A stretch of 38,013 nucleotides of DNA from an uncultured Collinsella sp. (GCA_902493125.1 CABUOF010000012.1:1-38013); one strand, 5' to 3'; positions 14,989 to 23,058 are shown, numbered from the stretch's first letter. Notes: generated by a model not told the origin, from the letters alone. Program-made: numbers and translations.

Positions 14989-16632
14989 TCACGCCCTATA
15001 GAACACGTTGTCGGCAAAGAAGTCGGCCGGGGGCTCCATGCAGGCAATCTCGCCGTCAAACATCATGGCAATGTCATCGGCAACCTGCTCGGCAAAATCC
15101 AGATCGTGCGTGGCCATAATGACGGTGCCGCCAGCCTTCGCATGGTCACGCAGGGCGCGGGCGATGATGCGGCGGCTCTCCAGGTCCAAGCCCTTCGTGG
15201 GCTCGTCAAGCAGCAACAGCTCGGGGCCGATCAGCAGCAGCTTTGCCAGTGCGAGCAGCTGGCGCTGTCCGCCCGAGAGGTCGTAGGGGTGGCGCGTCTC
15301 CAGGCCGTCCAATCCCAGTTGCGCCGCACGCTCCCGCGCCAAGTTCTCGTCATATCCGCAGGTCGAAGCCCATTCTATCAGCTCATCGCGAACCGTCTCG
15401 GCAACCAGCAATGCTTTGGGATTCTGAGGCAGCAGCGCCGCCGAGGCCGCCCCGCGCACCATGCGGCCGCGCTGCAGCTTGGCGGTCTTCGCCAGCACCG
15501 AAAGCATTGTCGACTTGCCGCAGCCGTTACCGCCCGCAACCGCATGCACCGCGCCAGCCGAAAACGACGCATCGAGCCCGCGCAGCACCCAACCGCCCGC
15601 GCGATCGTAGCGAAACCAGCTCCCTGCCAGGGTGGTAGCCGACCCAGCGTGCATTTTTTGGAGTATTCTGCTTCCATCCGTGCGCGGGAAGGCTTCCGAG
15701 CCGTTCTCGAGCGACGTTTGCGCCACAAATTCGGACGATTTGTCCAATTCCGAACTTTTTTTCGCGCTCGATACGTCCCCGGGCGGCTCCAGAGAGCCCA
15801 AATTGTCCTCACGCCTGCTGAATACTCCTTTATTTGCACATCGGATGGCACCCCACCCCAACATGTCATCGGACAACAGCGATTCTCGGCGTCCCAAAGA
15901 AGCCATATCCGCCACCTCGCGCACGCGACCGTCCTCAATCCGGTACGCACACGTCGCGTATTCGAGCATTGGGCGCGGCTGATGCGTCGCCACAACAACC
16001 GTGCAGCCCAGCTCGCGATTCACACGAAACAGCGCGTGCAGGAAATTCTTCTCCGCAACCGGATCAAGCTGAGACGTGGGCTCGTCGAGCAGCAGCACGC
16101 GCGGGCGTAATGCCAGCACAGCCGCCAGCGACAGCAGCTGTTTGCGTCCGCCCGAAAGCGTATCGGTGTCGCGGTGGAGCCAATCTTCCAGCCCAAAGAA
16201 ATAGCTGGCCTCAGCTACGCGATGGCGCATCTCATCACGCGCTAGCCCCAAGTTTTCCAGGCCAAACGCCATCTCGTGCCACACGGTTTCGCACACGATC
16301 TGGTTCTCGGGATCCTGGAACACATAACCCACGCGCTCCGCCGATGCCCGCACATCCATGTCGGCGACGGGCTCGCCCAGCACGCGCAGCTCGCCGGAGC
16401 GCGTACCCGCCGGCGCGATCTCGGGCTTGAGCAGCGACAGCAGCGTCGACTTGCCCGAACCGGTACCGCCAACAAGCAGCGCAAACGCACCTTGGGGAAC
16501 AGACCAGTCGAGTCCCTCGAGTACCGACGCCTCAGCCCCGGGGTAGGTAAAGCTCAGGCCCCGTACCTCAATCGCAGGCACATCGGAGCCGCACGCCCCG
16601 CCCGTTACCGAGCAGCTATCCAACCGAGCCAT
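14989..16632 (-). CDS. ecfA: ECF transporter ATPase with two fused nucleotide-binding domains
   Basis: A 547-residue protein with two ABC ATPase domains that power the ECF transporter at the cytoplasmic face. Domain 1: Walker A GGTGSGKST (55-63), Q-loop YVFQDPENQ, signature LSGGRKQLL, Walker B VLLLDEPTS and VATHQPR. Domain 2: Walker A GGNGCGKST (about 367-375), LLPQNPKAL, LSGGQRQLL, LLLLDEPTKG and MATHDLD. The halves normally occur as EcfA1 and EcfA2. Between them residues about 265-328 form a Ser/Glu/Lys-rich segment encoded by DNA that looks like an inserted inverted-repeat element. AAGAGG lies eight bases before the ATG, which overlaps the T-component stop (TGATG). Confidence 0.9.
   Translation of the reverse strand: MARLDSCSVTGGACGSDVPAIEVRGLSFTYPGAEASVLEGLDWSVPQGAFALLVGGTGSGKSTLLSLLKPEIAPAGTRSGELRVLGEPVADMDVRASAERVGYVFQDPENQIVCETVWHEMAFGLENLGLARDEMRHRVAEASYFFGLEDWLHRDTDTLSGGRKQLLSLAAVLALRPRVLLLDEPTSQLDPVAEKNFLHALFRVNRELGCTVVVATHQPRPMLEYATCAYRIEDGRVREVADMASLGRRESLLSDDMLGWGAIRCANKGVFSRREDNLGSLEPPGDVSSAKKSSELDKSSEFVAQTSLENGSEAFPRTDGSRILQKMHAGSATTLAGSWFRYDRAGGWVLRGLDASFSAGAVHAVAGGNGCGKSTMLSVLAKTAKLQRGRMVRGAASAALLPQNPKALLVAETVRDELIEWASTCGYDENLARERAAQLGLDGLETRHPYDLSGGQRQLLALAKLLLIGPELLLLDEPTKGLDLESRRIIARALRDHAKAGGTVIMATHDLDFAEQVADDIAMMFDGEIACMEPPADFFADNVFYRA
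15649..15839. mobile_element. Candidate palindromic element inserted in-frame in ecfA
   Basis: The two ends form a 20-bp imperfect inverted repeat: 15649-15668 (GTGCATTTTTTGGAGTATTC) against the complement of 15820-15839, 15 of 20 positions matching. The 191-bp block has lower GC, T-runs and less typical codons (AAT, ATA, TTG, AAA) than the surrounding ATPase gene, and contains shorter palindromic pieces such as GGACGATTTGTCC. It encodes a 64-residue hydrophilic linker between two conserved domains without breaking the frame. Confidence 0.5.
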
Positions 16633-17511
16633 CAGCCAAACCTCTTCTCATCAATCGCGTGCAACGCGCAAGGCAGCACCATCCAGGCAGCGTACACGAC
16701 ATAGCCCGGCCACGGCGCCGGCACCGAGAGCTGCGGATAAAACGAATACTGCGTCGTCGCGGTCCACGCCACCGCCACCGCGGCAGCACCAAACAGCGCA
16801 AGCCCAACCAGCGAGGCTGCGCCCCAGCCGATACCGCGCATACGTCGTTCGACGCGTCGCGGCGCCCCACCCGCGCGAGCGCATCGCGTCCGCACGCTCC
16901 AGCGAATCTTCCATGCCCCAGCCCATCAACACGCTCGACGCCCGCAGGCGCGAGCGCACGGGGTCGGCCGGCGTGCGCCCCGGCACATCGATCGCGTCCT
17001 GCACCGCCAGCACCGTACGGCCGCGGCGCAAAAACTGCGGGATAAGCCGCATGCACATCGAGATCATGAGCGCAATCACCGGTACGGCATTGCCCAGCAG
17101 CGCGAGCACCTTGTCGTATTCGAGCATCGACGCCGCGGCCTCAAACCACAGCACGCTCGCCACAAACAGCCCGCCCATGCACAGGCCGTATACCATGCTC
17201 TCCAGATACACCGCGCGCATGCCAATACGGAACAGCTCCGTCGAGCCCGAGGCACTAAACAGTGGATTGACCAGCGCGATAATCAAAATCACCGGCAGCT
17301 GCCAGCGAAGTGCGCCCAGCGTGCGGGCAGCCCCACGCGTCGCAAATCCATACGCCAACCCGCCCGCAAGTGACAGCGCAATCAGCACCGGCTGCATCGA
17401 GAACATGGTGAGCCCCAGCGTCAGCACTATATAGAGCGCCGGCACAGCTGGATGCGACATCGAGAATGCCGCGACGGGCTCGCCGCCAAACTCCTCTCGT
17501 ATGTTGTCCAC
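16632..17511 (-). pseudogene. ecfT: ECF transporter T component with a +1 frameshift
   Basis: The transmembrane coupling subunit of the ECF transporter. Frame A gives helices from SHPAVPALYIVLTLGLTMFS through VIALMISMCMRLIPQFLRRG and the coupling motif GMEDSLERADAMRSRGWG, then loses the family pattern after YARYRLG. Frame B restores it with AASLVGLALFGAAAVAVAWT and ends ...LHAIDEKRFG with a TGA that overlaps the ecfA ATG. Removing one G from the run at 16822-16825 joins the two frames seamlessly. Start uncertain: GTG 17511 (GGGGG five bases upstream) or ATG 17460. The upstream 150 bases have codon-like composition in another frame but no convincing start. Confidence 0.75.
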
Positions 17512-17707
17512 GGGCACCCCCGTCCCCTCGCTCAAACGACAGCTCCGCAGCACCGCCGCCATGCACGGCCAGCGCAAACGCCACGCCGGCGGCGCAAGCC
17601 TCAACCGCCGCAAACCAATCGTTACGCGCTCAACATATGCCTGCGGTATCATATTGCGCCGTGTATCGTTTCCAAACACACGTCTCTATAACGTAACAGG
17701 AGATCAC
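17512..17707. other. Divergent intergenic region ecfT / glmU
   Basis: About 195 bases that must hold promoters for both directions. The left 120 bases are GC-rich with coding-like codon bias on the minus strand (a frame reading AAVEACAAGVAFALAVHGG), which might be a leftover of the ecfT 5' end or a degraded gene; no start site supports it. The right part is AT-richer. No riboswitch fold was recognised. Confidence 0.3.
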
Positions 17708-19120
17708 ATGGACGCAACCGCAATTATCCTCGCTGCCGGCGAGGGCACCCGCATGAAGTCGAACCACTGCAAGGTTTCGCACAAGATCCTGGGCAAGCCC
17801 ATGGTCCAGTGGATCGTCGACGCTACCATCAAGGCCGGCTGCAGCCGCGTCGTGGTCGTCATCGGCAGCCACGCCGACGAGATGCGCGCCCTTATCGACG
17901 GCACCTACGCCAACAGCGCCACCAAGGTCGAGTGCGTCGAGCAGACCGAGCGCCTGGGCACCGGCCACGCCGTGAAGGTCGCGCTCGAGGCCTGCGGCAT
18001 CACGCAAGGCCCCGTCGTCGTGCTCAACGGCGACTTGCCGCTCATCACCGCCGACACCGTCGCCAAGTTCGCGCAGACCGTCGCCACCGGCGAGCTCGCC
18101 TGCACCGTCATGACCATGACCCCGCCCGACCCCTTTGGCTACGGCCGCATCAAGCTGGGCGCCGATGGTCAGATCGAGCGTATCATCGAGCAGAAGGACT
18201 GCACGCCCGAGCAGGCCGCCACGCTGCTGGAGTGCAACGCCGGCTGCTACGCCTTCGACGGCGCGCAGCTCGCCGCACACATCAACGAGATCGACAACGA
18301 CAACGCGCAGTCCGAGTACTATCTGCCCGACATGCTCGGAATCCTCAAGGGTCACGGCCAGGCGGTCTCCATCTTCCACTGCGATGACTACCGCGACGGC
18401 CTGGGCGTCAACAGCCGCATTCAGCTCGCGCAGCTCACCGCTATCGCGCGCGACCGCATCAACGAGCACTGGATGGTCGAGGGCGTTACCTTCATCGACC
18501 CCACGCAGGCCTGGATCGGCCCCGATGCCGTTATCGGCCGCGATACCGTCGTGTGGCCGCAGACGCATCTGATTGGCCACGTCACCGTGGGCGAGGAGTG
18601 CCAGCTCGGCCCCAACAGCCGTCTCACCGACACCACCGTCGGCAGCGGCTGCACCATCGATGAGACCATCGCCATCGAGGCCGTCATCGAGAACGGCGTC
18701 GACTGCGGCCCGCGCGCCTACCTGCGCCCGGGCACCCACATGCTCGACGGCTCCAAGGCCGGCACGCACGTGGAGATCAAGAAGTCCACGATCGGCGAGG
18801 GCTCCAAGGTGCCGCACCTGTCCTACATCGGCGATACCACCATGGGCTCCGGCGTCAACGTGGGCGCGGGCTCCATCACCTGCAACTACGATGGCGTGCA
18901 CAAGCACAAGACCGTCATCGGCAAGGATGCCTTCATCGGTTCCGACACCATGATGGTCGCACCCGCCCAGATCGGCGATGGCGCGCTCGTGGCCGCCGGC
19001 TCCGTCATCACCGAGCCGGTCCCGGCTGACGCACTTGGCCTGGGTCGTGCCCGTCAGGTAAACATTGAGGGCTGGGCCGCCGATTATCGCCGCCGTCTGC
19101 ACGAGGACGACGAGGTATAA
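17708..19120 (+). CDS. glmU: Bifunctional GlcNAc-1-P uridyltransferase / GlcN-1-P acetyltransferase
   Basis: A 470-residue enzyme making UDP-GlcNAc for peptidoglycan. The N-terminal uridyltransferase shows ILAAGEGTRMKS (residue 7), QTERLGTGHAV near 80, VVLNGDLPLI near 103, FGYGRI near 140 and YYLPDMLGIL near 205. The C-terminal left-handed beta-helix shows hexapeptide repeats, RAYLRPGTHMLDGSKAGTHV near 335, KVPHLSYIGDTTMGSGVNVG near 365 and GSITCNYDGVHKHKT near 390, containing the acetyl-transfer residues. Length is normal. AGGAG lies six bases before the ATG. glmU-prs is a common bacterial pairing because both feed nucleotide-sugar and PRPP supply; here a terminator separates them. Confidence 0.96.
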   Translation: MDATAIILAAGEGTRMKSNHCKVSHKILGKPMVQWIVDATIKAGCSRVVVVIGSHADEMRALIDGTYANSATKVECVEQTERLGTGHAVKVALEACGITQGPVVVLNGDLPLITADTVAKFAQTVATGELACTVMTMTPPDPFGYGRIKLGADGQIERIIEQKDCTPEQAATLLECNAGCYAFDGAQLAAHINEIDNDNAQSEYYLPDMLGILKGHGQAVSIFHCDDYRDGLGVNSRIQLAQLTAIARDRINEHWMVEGVTFIDPTQAWIGPDAVIGRDTVVWPQTHLIGHVTVGEECQLGPNSRLTDTTVGSGCTIDETIAIEAVIENGVDCGPRAYLRPGTHMLDGSKAGTHVEIKKSTIGEGSKVPHLSYIGDTTMGSGVNVGAGSITCNYDGVHKHKTVIGKDAFIGSDTMMVAPAQIGDGALVAAGSVITEPVPADALGLGRARQVNIEGWAADYRRRLHEDDEV

Positions 19121-19137
19121 CGTTTTACCAAGCATCT

Positions 19138-19170
19138 AAGGAGCTGTTTCCATGGGGACGGCTCCTTTTT
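19138..19170 (+). terminator. Intrinsic terminator after glmU
   Basis: 10-bp stem AAGGAGCTGT with ACGGCTCCTT (one G-U pair), 10-base loop, then TTTCT, 17 bases past the stop codon. Confidence 0.78.
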
Positions 19171-19261
19171 CTATGCTGACCTGCGCGACAGAATGAGTGG
19201 TCGGTTCGTGTCCGTTGACGGTAAAGACGTTATCAAGACTCGATTAACCCCGCCGCGCGGT

Positions 19262-19267
19262 TACAAT
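19262..19267 (+). promoter_or_regulatory. Probable -10 box of prs
   Basis: TACAAT 46 bases upstream of the prs ATG, downstream of the glmU terminator. A TTGACG at 19214-19219 is too far away to be its -35 box. Confidence 0.38.
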
Positions 19268-19313
19268 GCAAAAAGGCATCTATATGGCATTCGATGTATA
19301 AAGGAGAAGGGTA

Positions 19314-20300
19314 ATGCCGATTAATGATCCCGAGAAGTCGGAGAATATGCGCAAGTCCATCCGCGTGTATTCCGGTTCCTCCAACCGTCCCCTCGCTCAG
19401 AAGATCGCTGAGTACCTTGGGGTCGAGCTTTCGGGCCTTACGCTAAAGCAGTTCGCCAACGGTGAGATTTACGCCCGCTACGACGAGACCGTCCGCGGCG
19501 CCGACGTCTTCCTGATTCAGTCCGTGGCTGGCGGCAACGTCAACGACATGCTCATGGAGCTGCTCATCGCCACCGACGCTGCCAAGCGCGCATCCGCCCG
19601 CTCCATCACCGCCGTTATCACCCACTACGGCTATGCCCGCCAGGACCGCAAGGCCGGCCCGCGCGAGCCCATCACCGCCCGCCTCGTCGCCAACCTGCTC
19701 GAGCGCGCCGGCGTCAACCGCATCATCACCCTCGACCTGCACCAGGGCCAGATCCAGGGCTTCTTCGATATCCCGGTTAACCACCTGTCCGCACTGCCGC
19801 TGTTTGGCCAGTACTACAACGCAATGAACTTCGACACCGACAACCTGGTTGTCGTCTCCCCCGATGTGGGCCGCGCCAAAGCCGCCAAGAAGCTGTCCGA
19901 CATGCTCGGCTGCGACCTGGCCATCGCCCACAAGGGTCGTCCGCGCCACAACGCCGCCGAGGTCATGGGCATCATCGGTGACATCAAGGGCAAGACCTGC
20001 ATCATCAACGACGACATGATCGACACCGCTGGCACCCTGTGCGCCAACGTTAAGGAGCTCAAGGCTATGGGCGCTGGCGACATCTACGTCTGCGCCACCC
20101 ACGGCATCTTCTCCGGCCCGGCCATCGAGCGTCTGAACGACGCCCCCATCGTCGAGTGCGTCGTCACCGACGCCATCCCCGTCGAGGTGGGCGGCAAGAT
20201 CAAGACCATCTCGGTCGCCGAGGAGTTCGCTCAGGCCATCTCCGCCGTTTACCACGAGGAGCCTGTCTCCACGCTCGTCGGCGGCGACTTCGCGCTGTAA
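19314..20300 (+). CDS. prs: Ribose-phosphate pyrophosphokinase (PRPP synthetase)
   Basis: A 328-residue class I PRPP synthetase producing 5-phosphoribosyl diphosphate for nucleotide, His and Trp synthesis. Motifs: QFANGEIYARYDETVRGADV near 45, ITHYGYARQDRKAGPREPIT near 103-122 (ATP-binding flexible region), ITLDLHQGQIQGFF near 140 with the metal-binding DLH, SPDVGRAKAAKKLSD near 183, and the PRPP loop INDDMIDTAGTLC near 231-243. AAAGGAGAAGG precedes the ATG. The first dozen residues (MPINDPEKSENM) are an extension; MRKSIRVYSG would be the more usual family start, but its ATG has a weaker ribosome site. Confidence 0.96.
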   Translation: MPINDPEKSENMRKSIRVYSGSSNRPLAQKIAEYLGVELSGLTLKQFANGEIYARYDETVRGADVFLIQSVAGGNVNDMLMELLIATDAAKRASARSITAVITHYGYARQDRKAGPREPITARLVANLLERAGVNRIITLDLHQGQIQGFFDIPVNHLSALPLFGQYYNAMNFDTDNLVVVSPDVGRAKAAKKLSDMLGCDLAIAHKGRPRHNAAEVMGIIGDIKGKTCIINDDMIDTAGTLCANVKELKAMGAGDIYVCATHGIFSGPAIERLNDAPIVECVVTDAIPVEVGGKIKTISVAEEFAQAISAVYHEEPVSTLVGGDFAL

Positions 20301-20333
20301 TCCAGTGTGCAGCGCATCATCTTTGGTGTTTTT

Positions 20334-20365
20334 AAAGGGTCGGAGGCTCGCTTCCGACCCTTTTT
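20334..20365 (+). terminator. Intrinsic terminator after prs
   Basis: 11-bp perfect stem AAAGGGTCGGA/TCCGACCCTTT with an 8-base loop and continuing T run, 33 bases after the stop codon. Confidence 0.88.
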
Positions 20366-20386
20366 CTACCCCTCGACAACCTGCCA

Positions 20387-20590
20387 TGGACAGTTAGTTC
20401 AGATTTGTATTAATTTAGGCATTCGTTTGGGCCATTTAATACGTCGAAAGCGCTCTTGCCGGCATAATTCCGCTCGATCCCTCCGCCTATGGATCTCTTC
20501 ACCATGCCGTTGGCCCCATTTTGCCCACCGATTCCTTCAACAACGGCAATACACCCCGGCCGCCTTATACAAATCTGAACTAACTGTCCA
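20387..20590. mobile_element. 204-bp element with 24-bp perfect terminal inverted repeats (copy 1)
   Basis: The ends 20387-20410 (starting TGGACAGTTAGTTCAGATTT) and 20567-20590 are perfect 24-bp inverted complements. The interior has no plausible coding frame. The same terminal sequence bounds a second element at 21912-22120; the two interiors are not recognisably alike. Together they flank the nuclease-like gene. MITE-like by structure; no transposase is present in the window to mobilise it. Confidence 0.75.
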
Positions 20591-20711
20591 ACACCCACCC
20601 CAGTAGATGCCTCCAAGGCCAGCCCATCGCTCCATTCTCCACTTTTTCAAGGCATTCCGCATGATCACGCTACCGCCCGCGGCGCGCGACACCCCTTTGA
20701 GCGAAAAGAAC

Positions 20712-20725
20712 GATACTGCAGTATC
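20712..20725. promoter_or_regulatory. Perfect 14-bp palindrome upstream of the nuclease-like gene
   Basis: GATACTGCAGTATC, 30 bases upstream of the start codon. Position and symmetry suit an operator for a dimeric regulator, but nothing in the window identifies the binder. Confidence 0.4.
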
Positions 20726-20755
20726 ATTTCGCCAACGGATTAGTACCTTATAGCT

Positions 20756-21883
20756 ATGACGACCGTGATTTCACATCTCTCCGCCCTCCGCGCAATTCGC
20801 CGCGCTCGACGGGCGTACTCCGCGCTTCCCTGGGACGCCATCGATGACGAGCATCAGACACAAGCCCTCGAAGGTTGCGTCCCCAACAAGGACGCCATAG
20901 ACTTTGCGGCCCTTGCAATACTTGACGCCTGGAGCGAAGACGACTCCGAGTGTCTAGATCTCTTTGTTGCGGGCGGCAACAACAGACGACCCGACGGACG
21001 GCTCCTCCAGCACACCATCACCGCCCCTCTTCCCCAAGGTGCAATCATGCACATCGAAGCCGACATCTACGCAACGTCTCCCGCCATGACGGCCATGCTT
21101 TGTTCCAAAAATGAATCAGTTGCCAAGACCTTGATGCTTCTCATGGAGCTGCTCGGAACCTACTCGCTTCCGCCCGAGGCAACTTACCCCATCGCCTACG
21201 ACGACACGTGGCCCAAGGCCAACAGCTTCGAAGCGATGGACGACCTCGATTGCCAGGGCGACCAACCGACACCCGAAAAGCAAGCCGAAACCCGCTACGA
21301 ACAGGCACACTACAAATGCGAACCCGCCACAACCATCGAAGAGCTCGAGGCGGTCGCACGGTTTGCCAAAAGCAGTTCCTGCGCCTCGTTTCGCACGGCT
21401 GTCAAACTCGCCCGGGCCGGATCCGCATCCCCAGCGGAATCATTGATGTTCGCTGTCCTGGGCGCACCCATGCGCTTTGGCGGATTCGGGTGTTGCAGCT
21501 TGCCCATGGGAGGCCTGTTGCTCAACTATCGTGTCGATTTCGACACCCTTGCGGTCAACATGTCCTCGGGCATCCCCTACGCCATCTGCGACTTATATTG
21601 CCCGGCCGCCGGAGTCGACAACGAATACAACGGAATTGGACATGAGCTTCAAAACGCCCGCATCCACGATGGCAATCGCAACAATGGCCTTAAGGCCATG
21701 GGTATCCATGTCCTGGTTATCAATCGCGACCAAATGAAGGACCTTGTTGCACTCGAAGCCTTCGCCCAAACGATGCATCGACTTGCGGGGGTTCGATTCC
21801 GATATCGCATCAAGGGCTATCGCAAGCGTCAGGCCGCCTGGCTCAACGCCCTGCGGGCCGGAATCGGCCTCGCGCCGGTCTAA
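20756..21883 (+). CDS. Putative AbiEi-like / DUF559-like endonuclease-fold protein
   Basis: A 375-residue protein without a clear name. The N-terminal half (LDLFVAGGNNRRPDGRLLQH, then IYATSPAMTAMLCSKNESVA and MELLGTYSLPPEATYP) resembles the family of Coriobacteriia proteins that join an AbiEi-type region to a nuclease-like domain. The C-terminal half has SASPAESLMFAVLGAPMRFG, then YAICDLYCPAAGVDNEYNGI with H following, DGNRNNGLKAMGIHVLVINR, and RLAGVRFRYR. This D...E-x-DG/NG...H...D-xxR-xxxL-xxxG order matches the Vsr/DUF559 PD-(D/E)xK fold. The E-Y-N-G variant replaces the usual E-Y-D-G, so activity is uncertain. Shine-Dalgarno signal is poor (possibly leaderless). It stands alone between two shared-end repeat elements. 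Family assignment is from memory of motifs. Confidence 0.6.
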   Translation: MTTVISHLSALRAIRRARRAYSALPWDAIDDEHQTQALEGCVPNKDAIDFAALAILDAWSEDDSECLDLFVAGGNNRRPDGRLLQHTITAPLPQGAIMHIEADIYATSPAMTAMLCSKNESVAKTLMLLMELLGTYSLPPEATYPIAYDDTWPKANSFEAMDDLDCQGDQPTPEKQAETRYEQAHYKCEPATTIEELEAVARFAKSSSCASFRTAVKLARAGSASPAESLMFAVLGAPMRFGGFGCCSLPMGGLLLNYRVDFDTLAVNMSSGIPYAICDLYCPAAGVDNEYNGIGHELQNARIHDGNRNNGLKAMGIHVLVINRDQMKDLVALEAFAQTMHRLAGVRFRYRIKGYRKRQAAWLNALRAGIGLAPV

Positions 21884-21911
21884 AAGACTTTTACCCAGTG
21901 TCACCAAGCAT

Positions 21912-22120
21912 GGCTGGACAGTTAATTCAGATTTGTATAAACAGACGGCTAATATCGGGATGATTTGCCGCCATCCCGGCGCCAATCACCTCATTTGAAG
22001 ACTCGAAAGATCTGAAATAGCGCAAAATGTGCTCCCCAAAGCGCCGTGACAGTTCCGCGGCCCTATTTTTGGCAGTCAAAGACCTCTTGGTTTATACAAA
22101 TCTGAACTAACTGTCCAGCC
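21912..22120. mobile_element. 209-bp element with 31-bp terminal inverted repeats (copy 2)
   Basis: Ends 21912-21942 and 22090-22120 match at 30 of 31 positions and include the same 24-bp sequence that bounds copy 1 (one A for G change in the left arm). The interior is unrelated to copy 1 and noncoding. It occupies most of the 348-base gap between the nuclease-like gene and pth. Confidence 0.75.
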
Positions 22121-22231
22121 TGGCTTCTGACGACTGTCCAAACGCCCTCATGCAGCCTCAATCACCCTCCATTTGACAGCAGCAACGGGGTCGCTCACCA
22201 TAGCAGGCGACAAATCGACGAAAGGAAGCAC

Positions 22232-22861
22232 ATGGTAGCTGCACAGCCGCTTAAGATTCGCATGGTTGCCGGACTCGGCAACCCTGGCGAGGAGTATGCC
22301 GAGACCCGCCACAACGCTGGCTTCAAAGCGATCGACGAGTTGGCCCGTCAGGCCGGTGTCACGTACTGGAAAAACCAGGCAGGCGCCGAGGTCGCGCTCA
22401 TCAACATCAACGATCCCGAGGAAGAGGGCGGCAAGCGCCAGATTGTGCTGGTCAAGCCGCAGTCGTACATGAACACCTCGGGCGGCCCCATCTCCAAGCT
22501 TTGCCGCGAATACAAGATCAAGGCCGAGGAGCTGCTCGTAATCCACGACGAGCTCGACATTCCCGCCGGCGACGTACGTGTTAAGGTGGGCGGTGGCCAC
22601 GCCGGTCACAACGGCCTGCGCTCCATCATCGACAAGATGGGCAGCCGCGACTTCAGCCGCATCCGCACCGGCATCGGCAACCCTCCCGGCAAGATGGCCG
22701 TCGCCGACTACGTGCTTAAGCAGCTGCGCGCCCGCGAGGCCGAGGACTTCCAGGACACCTGCGCCCGCGCCGCCGACGCCGCCGGCCTGGCGATCGTCCA
22801 CGGCGTAATCTACGCCCGCGATCACGTAAACGGCTCCGCTTCCGCCAACGGCAAGCACTAA
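22232..22861 (+). CDS. pth: Peptidyl-tRNA hydrolase
   Basis: A 209-residue enzyme that frees tRNA from stalled peptidyl-tRNA. Motifs: MVAGLGNPGEEYAETRHNAG (residues 11-30) with the catalytic His and Asn, VKPQSYMNTSGG near 79, LLVIHDELDIPAGDVRVKVG near 100-120, GGGHAGHNGLRSIIDKMGSR near 120-140, and RIRTGIGNPPGKMAVADYVL near 145-165. The C-terminus ends normally. AAAGGA lies six bases upstream of the ATG. The first ten residues (MVAAQPLKIR) are slightly longer than usual. A strong hairpin follows. Confidence 0.95.
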   Translation: MVAAQPLKIRMVAGLGNPGEEYAETRHNAGFKAIDELARQAGVTYWKNQAGAEVALININDPEEEGGKRQIVLVKPQSYMNTSGGPISKLCREYKIKAEELLVIHDELDIPAGDVRVKVGGGHAGHNGLRSIIDKMGSRDFSRIRTGIGNPPGKMAVADYVLKQLRAREAEDFQDTCARAADAAGLAIVHGVIYARDHVNGSASANGKH

Positions 22862-22863
22862 AA

Positions 22864-23058
22864 CCTACCATTTAGGGATGTTTATTTTGGCAGGTTTTAT
22901 CTGCGGAAACGCCGCGGCGGCCGCGTCGCAATAAACCCTGTGCCGCCATACATATGCAGCCTCCAAAGGGGGCCGGCCTCACCGATGCGCGAGACCGGCC
23001 TCCTTTGCCGTTTTGCCTGATAAAACCGACCAAAATAAACCTGTCCCTATTTGGTAGG
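22864..23058. mobile_element. 195-bp imperfect inverted-repeat element after pth
   Basis: Left end (CCTACCATTTAGGGA at 22864-22878, then TGTTTATTTTGGCAGGTTTT) and right end (complement of CCTACCAAATAGGGA at 23044-23058, then CAGGTTTATTTTGGTCGG on the reverse strand) pair over about 37 bases with a few mismatches and a 3-base indel. A GC-rich terminator hairpin lies inside. It fills most of the 371-base gap between pth and nfnA. No coding frame is supported. Confidence 0.65.
22964..23007 (+). terminator. Terminator hairpin after pth
   Basis: 17-bp stem of CAAAGGGGGCCGGCCTC with GAGACCGGCCTCCTTTG (one mismatch, one G-U pair), 10-base loop, followed by CCGTTTTG. It lies inside the inverted-repeat element. 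Confidence 0.7.

Noticed and set aside
17255..17584. Minus-strand frame starting AFALAVHGGGAAEL upstream of and overlapping ecfT
   Set aside because: Coding-like composition but only a GTG without ribosome site, and it overlaps conserved ecfT helices; kept only as a note on possible degraded sequence.
17512..17707. Cobalamin or other riboswitch upstream of the ECF operon
   Set aside because: No conserved riboswitch core or consistent fold could be recognised by eye.
17630..19135. 501-codon minus-strand frame opposite glmU
   Set aside because: Shadow frame; glmU motifs on the plus strand are unmistakable.
20307..20606. Open frame crossing the first inverted-repeat element after prs
   Set aside because: Runs through the prs terminator and both element arms; no start signal.
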